From an uncultured bacterium (GTDB taxonomy: Bacteria; Vulcanimicrobiota; Xenobia; Xenobiales; Xenobiaceae), in assembly GCA_934644775.1 (NCBI GenBank), contig CAKUDB010000001.1, positions 251,136 through 315,135 on the forward strand: a stretch of 64,000 bases of DNA. The letters run 5' to 3'. Below, one piece after another: positions 61,601 through 64,000 of this stretch. Position 1 is the stretch's first letter, and every line of letters starts with the position of its first letter. Made by a program: the position numbers and the translations under genes. The notes beneath the pieces were generated by a model. That model was not told the origin of the DNA. It saw only the letters and a list, made by a program, of their open reading frames with translations, and did no database searches.

Positions 61601-62410
61601 ATGTATTTCGCGATAGTAACTGCTTGCACGTGTTTTAATATGTTTCTTGGCCTGTTGGCCCTTTATTTAGCCGTTATCGGTCAGCCTTTTTGGGCTTGTT
61701 GGGCCCTTCTAGCTTCCGTTTGCTTCGACGCTTGCGACGGCTTCTTGGCCCGCCGCTGGAATGTGGCCAGCGAATTTGGGGCTCAGCTCGATTCCTTAGC
61801 CGATTTCGCTAGCTTTTGCTTAGCTGGCGGTGCGCTTTCTTACGCTTGGAATGCTGCTTCTGCAGATGGTACTTACAGCTTGGCTATCAATAGTGCCGAC
61901 TATAGCACCAGTTTGTTTGGGGTTATTAAAGCGTTATCTGCTGGCGGTTGGCACTACGGCGGCGGTTTCGCTCCCTTAAGCGGTTGCTTCAATTACTTTA
62001 CCCTTTTTATTGCTTTCCTTTACATATGCTTAGGCGGTATGCGTTTAGCTAGATACAACGCCAACACCGATTCTCTTTGTCCGCCCAGTTTCTTTGAAGG
62101 TATGCCTACTACCGGTGCAGCGGCTATTTTAGCTATGTTTTGCTTGGCCGACTTTATGACTCCGATTTATTGCCGCTTTTCTGGCACTTGGTATATCCTG
62201 GGCTTGACCGTTGTTTTTGCTTTTTTAATGGTTTGCAAATTGCCTTATCCCAAACTTACCAAAATGACTTGGCTGCCCAAATGGACTTTCGCTTTGCCGG
62301 TATTAGTCGCTTTAGTTAATTTGCCGCTTTCCGTATACTTATTTTGCGGGCTTTATCTTCTCAGCGGCCCATTTTTTTATTTCGCCAATAAAAAATCAGC
62401 AGCAAATTAG
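61601..62410 (+). CDS. pssA: CDP-diacylglycerol--serine O-phosphatidyltransferase
   Basis: Predicted 269-aa membrane enzyme of the CDP-alcohol phosphatidyltransferase family making phosphatidylserine, precursor of phosphatidylethanolamine. The catalytic motif D-x2-D-G-x2-A-R-x8-G-x3-D-x3-D is fully present (DACDGFLARRW...GAQLDSLAD, about 42-67). The rest is hydrophobic with about seven segments; 'LGGMRLARYNA' and 'FEGMPTTGAAAILA' match PssA type II. Start ATG 61601 lacks a good ribosome-binding site. No psd (decarboxylase) is adjacent. Uses CDP-DAG from cdsA upstream in the window. Confidence 0.9.
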   Translation: MYFAIVTACTCFNMFLGLLALYLAVIGQPFWACWALLASVCFDACDGFLARRWNVASEFGAQLDSLADFASFCLAGGALSYAWNAASADGTYSLAINSADYSTSLFGVIKALSAGGWHYGGGFAPLSGCFNYFTLFIAFLYICLGGMRLARYNANTDSLCPPSFFEGMPTTGAAAILAMFCLADFMTPIYCRFSGTWYILGLTVVFAFLMVCKLPYPKLTKMTWLPKWTFALPVLVALVNLPLSVYLFCGLYLLSGPFFYFANKKSAAN

Positions 62411-62764
62411 GGCACTAGGTACTTGAATTTTTGCTCTGATTGTTCGATAATTGCACCTTAGTTGGCAGGTATTCAGCTTGTACTGCTCAAAACGTGCTGC
62501 AAGTCTTGCCGACTCACTTAGTGGTATCGTGTCTAGGTTCGCCTAGCTCGTATCGCGATAGCAAACGAAGATTATACTTGGTTGAACGGAAGGCAGCTGG
62601 AACTGTTGCAGAAACGGTGGCAGTTGTGGCAAGTTCGGCCAAGGTTTTGCGACTGTGGGTCGCGAAATAAAATTATATCCAATTACCCCCGGTCCACCTG
62701 CGCTGCCTGGCAGTGTAACAAATTATTATACCGGATCGTTTGGGTTCAGGAGGTTTTCCTAACT
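62411..62764 (+). other. Intergenic leader region before small lipoprotein
   Basis: These 354 bases have no plausible protein frame. A TATTATACC-like -10 lies near 62724-62733, close enough to give a short leader for the lipoprotein, but a matching -35 is not clear. The stretch 62600-62660 contains several GC-rich short stems. It was checked for RNase P, tmRNA and 6S RNA hallmarks without success. Confidence 0.4.
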
Positions 62765-63046
62765 ATGACTACTTTCAAAAAATTAGCTGCTTTATTCGTA
62801 ATCGGTGCTGCTGCTTTCACCCTTTCCGCTTGCGCTGCCAAGACCGAAGCCCCCGCTACCGAAACTGGTGCTCCCGCTGCTACCGAAGCTGCTCCCGCTG
62901 AAAGTGCTGCTCCCGCTGAAACCGCTCCCGCCGAAGCTACTCCCGCTGAAGCTGACAAGGCTGCCGCTCCTACCGAAGCTGCTCCCGCCGAAGCTGACAA
63001 AGCTGCTGCTCCTACCGAAGCTGCTCCCGCTGAAGCTACCAAGTAA
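62765..63046 (+). CDS. Small Ala/Pro/Glu-repeat lipoprotein
   Basis: Predicted 93-aa lipoprotein with AGGAGG before ATG 62765. Signal peptide MTTFKKLAALFVIGAAAFT ends in lipobox LSAC. The mature protein consists wholly of Ala/Pro/Glu/Thr repeats (APAE, APTEAAPAEADKAA twice in tandem) with no hydrophobic core. Such proteins act as flexible spacers linking membrane and cell wall or surface. Repeats at the DNA level are near identical, making length variation by slippage likely. A good terminator follows. An antisense frame over the same bases is just a shadow of the repeats. Confidence 0.8.
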   Translation: MTTFKKLAALFVIGAAAFTLSACAAKTEAPATETGAPAATEAAPAESAAPAETAPAEATPAEADKAAAPTEAAPAEADKAAAPTEAAPAEATK

Positions 63047-63066
63047 TAAGCTTTTCTTCTAACTGA

Positions 63067-63102
63067 CAAAATAGACTCTCCGCTTGGAGGGTCTATTTTT
63101 TT
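63067..63102 (+). terminator. Terminator after small lipoprotein
   Basis: AAATAGACTCTCC pairs with GGAGGGTCTATTT (one G-U or mismatch) around GCTT, followed by eight T. Confidence 0.92.
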
Positions 63103-63131
63103 TGCTCAGTTTTGCTCGCGATTTTTCCTAT

Positions 63132-63202
63132 CTTTAACCCCTGTACCTTGGTTCTGCCTTCCGCTATAAACTGTCCGCCAGCTCTAAAATGAACAGGCTT
63201 CA
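63132..63202 (+). repeat. 71-bp direct repeat, copy 1
   Basis: About 66 of 71 bases are identical to 63802-63872. It starts CTTTAACCCCTGTACC and ends GAACAGGCTTCA. No open frame. Confidence 0.9.
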
Positions 63203-63329
63203 ACTATTATTTCTACTTAGCTTTTTTTTGCCTTTTTTGTGCAGTAGCTTGTTTGGGTTGCGCATTTTTGGCGATTTAGAGACGCTAATTATGTTGGCCC
63301 GCCATTAGCTGTGTGGTGCTAGCTCCAGT

Positions 63330-63417
63330 TTTTGCTATATCGACGCTCCGGCTGCCTGCCCACTTCGTGGGCAGAGGCCTGCGCTACCGATATAGCAAAA
63401 CTTCCGCTTAAAGTTTT
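63330..63417. repeat. Compound hairpin
   Basis: TTTTGCTATATCG (63330) pairs with CGATATAGCAAAA (63388); within it CTGCCCAC pairs with GTGGGCAG around TTC (63356-63374). A third hairpin AAAACTT/AAGTTTT directly follows. Three stems in 88 bases imply a structured RNA or extruded DNA. Confidence 0.8.
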
Positions 63418-63685
63418 GTAGCGGGCTCATGTTCATGTTGGCCAGCTCAGATTCGCCCTTCAGTCTGCGAGCGGCCTGCGGCTCAGCTTTCGAGGAAAGC
63501 TTCACAGCGCAGTCTCGCTCTGGCCTTTCAGGACGCCTCTTCGCCTGTTGGCCCAAAAAATGCTGGGCGCAAACGAACTCGGTGAGTCCTTGGCTTTGGC
63601 GAGAGGCCGCATGGCTACATATTTCCTGTAAGTGGCCATAGCGGCCGATTTACGCCGAAAGCCTTGGACGAACCTACAAACTGGG

Positions 63686-63805
63686 AAAGGCTCCGTTTCT
63701 GTATATTTAGAGCGTAGTTTAGCCTATAGCAAGCGAAAGGCTCTTATATGCCTGTAGCTTGCTATAGGCTAAAACGTAGCCAACTGACAGAGAAACGGAG
63801 GCTTT
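63686..63805. repeat. Nested 120-bp inverted repeat
   Basis: Outer arms AAAGGCTCCGTTTCT and AGAAACGGAGGCTTT (about 1 mismatch) enclose a 17-bp exact inner repeat, TTTAGCCTATAGCAAGC at 63718 with complement at 63757. It ends right where copy 2 of the 71-bp repeat begins. Confidence 0.85.
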
Positions 63806-63872
63806 AACCCCTGTACCTTGGTTCCGCCTTATGCTATAAACTGTCCGCCAGCTCTAAAATGAACAAGCTCCA
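63802..63872 (+). repeat. 71-bp direct repeat, copy 2
   Basis: Second copy of the 63132 repeat, 670 bases downstream, with differences at about five positions. Confidence 0.9.
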
Positions 63873-63886
63873 GCCCCAAAAACAAG

Positions 63887-63912
63887 GCGCAGTAAGTGCA
63901 ACGATACTGCGC
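63887..63912. repeat. 26-bp hairpin, copy 1 (T-A pair)
   Basis: GCGCAGTA pairs with TACTGCGC around loop AGTGCAACGA. A tandem copy 41 bases later keeps the loop but swaps one base pair. Confidence 0.88.
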
Positions 63913-63927
63913 TACCCAAAAGTGCTG

Positions 63928-63953
63928 GCGCAGCAAGTGCAACAATGCTGCGC
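63928..63953. repeat. 26-bp hairpin, copy 2 (C-G pair)
   Basis: GCGCAGCA pairs with TGCTGCGC around loop AGTGCAACAA. Compared with copy 1, the seventh stem pair changes from T-A to C-G, preserving pairing. Confidence 0.88.
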
Positions 63954-64000
63954 AGCGCAAACGAGCTTTGGCCCAAAAAGGTGGACGTGGCGAGTGTAAA

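Larger units (their letters stand above)
63103..64000. other. Repeat-rich non-coding island
   Basis: Nearly 900 bases without a credible gene. Short frames exist on both strands but none has a ribosome-binding site or recognisable protein. Instead it is filled with inverted and direct repeats listed separately. Words such as 'CGCAAACGA[AG]CT' and 'GGCCCAAAAA' recur (63555 and 63955 regions), so part of it looks like diverged copies of one larger unit. Composition is more GC-rich than most other intergenic regions here. It continues to the window edge. Confidence 0.7.

Noticed and set aside
60462..62410. Prophage or integrative element
   Set aside because: Only the integrase is present; flanking genes are housekeeping and no att repeat or cargo was found.
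62411..62764. RNase P, tmRNA or 6S RNA gene
   Set aside because: No conserved core sequences recognised, only scattered short stems.
62746..63069. Antisense Ala/Ser/Gly-rich frame over the small lipoprotein
   Set aside because: Repeat DNA keeps the opposite strand open; the plus strand has the ribosome site, signal peptide and terminator.
63335..63641. Short frames on both strands in the repeat island
   Set aside because: They cross palindromes, lack ribosome-binding sites and have compositions unlike real proteins here.

Overview
The window looks like a chromosomal segment of a bacterium with a two-membrane envelope and roughly mid-range GC. It carries a type II secretion minor pseudopilin (gspK), many lipoproteins with clear lipoboxes, RseP, CdsA and Dxr. 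It also has SepF next to YggS, a pairing typical of Cyanobacteria, Firmicutes, Actinobacteria and related diderm 'Terrabacteria' lineages. The mixture argues against Proteobacteria and Bacteroidetes. I cannot name the phylum from sequence alone. GTG and TTG starts are frequent, genes are dense, and strong hairpin terminators separate the units. I saw no tRNA, rRNA, CRISPR array or insertion sequence.

Layout. 1-974: 3' part of gspK. 1283-10086: five consecutive surface lipoproteins of 497-565 aa that share an N-terminal domain and Ig-like C-terminal regions, clearly the product of tandem duplication. 10159-11354 (minus): a two-gene unit made of a 30-residue peptide ending in a Cys-Val-Cys-Trp motif and a radical SAM/SPASM enzyme, with a 4-base overlap. 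This looks like an unlisted RiPP locus and is the best candidate for a new system here. 11498-13952 (minus): AI-2E-family permease and an exported DUF5666-like protein. 14196-17261: TerB-like protein, RluA-type pseudouridine synthase, DnaK. 17507-18949 (minus): 8-oxoguanine deaminase-like amidohydrolase. 19134-22364: two exported phosphatases and a zinc-ribbon membrane protein. 22464-24524 (minus): OPT transporter.

24839-33460: M24 aminopeptidase, small zinc-ribbon protein, lpdA, lipA (lipoate pathway), an unrecognised 1164-aa protein and a DUF4126 membrane protein. 33494-35225 (minus): ion permease and an unknown protein. 35529-38168: valS. 38325-41332 (minus): engB and a 745-aa phospholipase-D-like protein. 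41621-43500: two small exported proteins and a GNAT acetyltransferase. 43789-48539: a compact operon of a coiled-coil/PilT-like ATPase fusion, yggS, sepF and hemW. 48637-51173 (minus): an unknown Ala/Gly-rich protein and an M19 dipeptidase. 51348-54025: PGM1-like ATP-grasp ligase and a squalene/phytoene synthase. 54091-55320 (minus): GT4 glycosyltransferase. 55464-59583: cdsA-dxr-rseP, a classic envelope/isoprenoid cluster. 59732-62410: cytidylate kinase-like protein, a lone tyrosine recombinase (minus) and pssA. 62765-63046: small Ala/Pro-rich lipoprotein.

63103-64000 has no convincing gene but is dense with palindromes and repeats: a 71-bp direct repeat 670 bp apart, a nested 120-bp inverted repeat, and two tandem hairpins with a compensatory base-pair change. 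Overall the segment is housekeeping plus lineage-specific envelope genes; the peptide/radical SAM pair, the lipoprotein array and the terminal repeat island are the non-routine parts.
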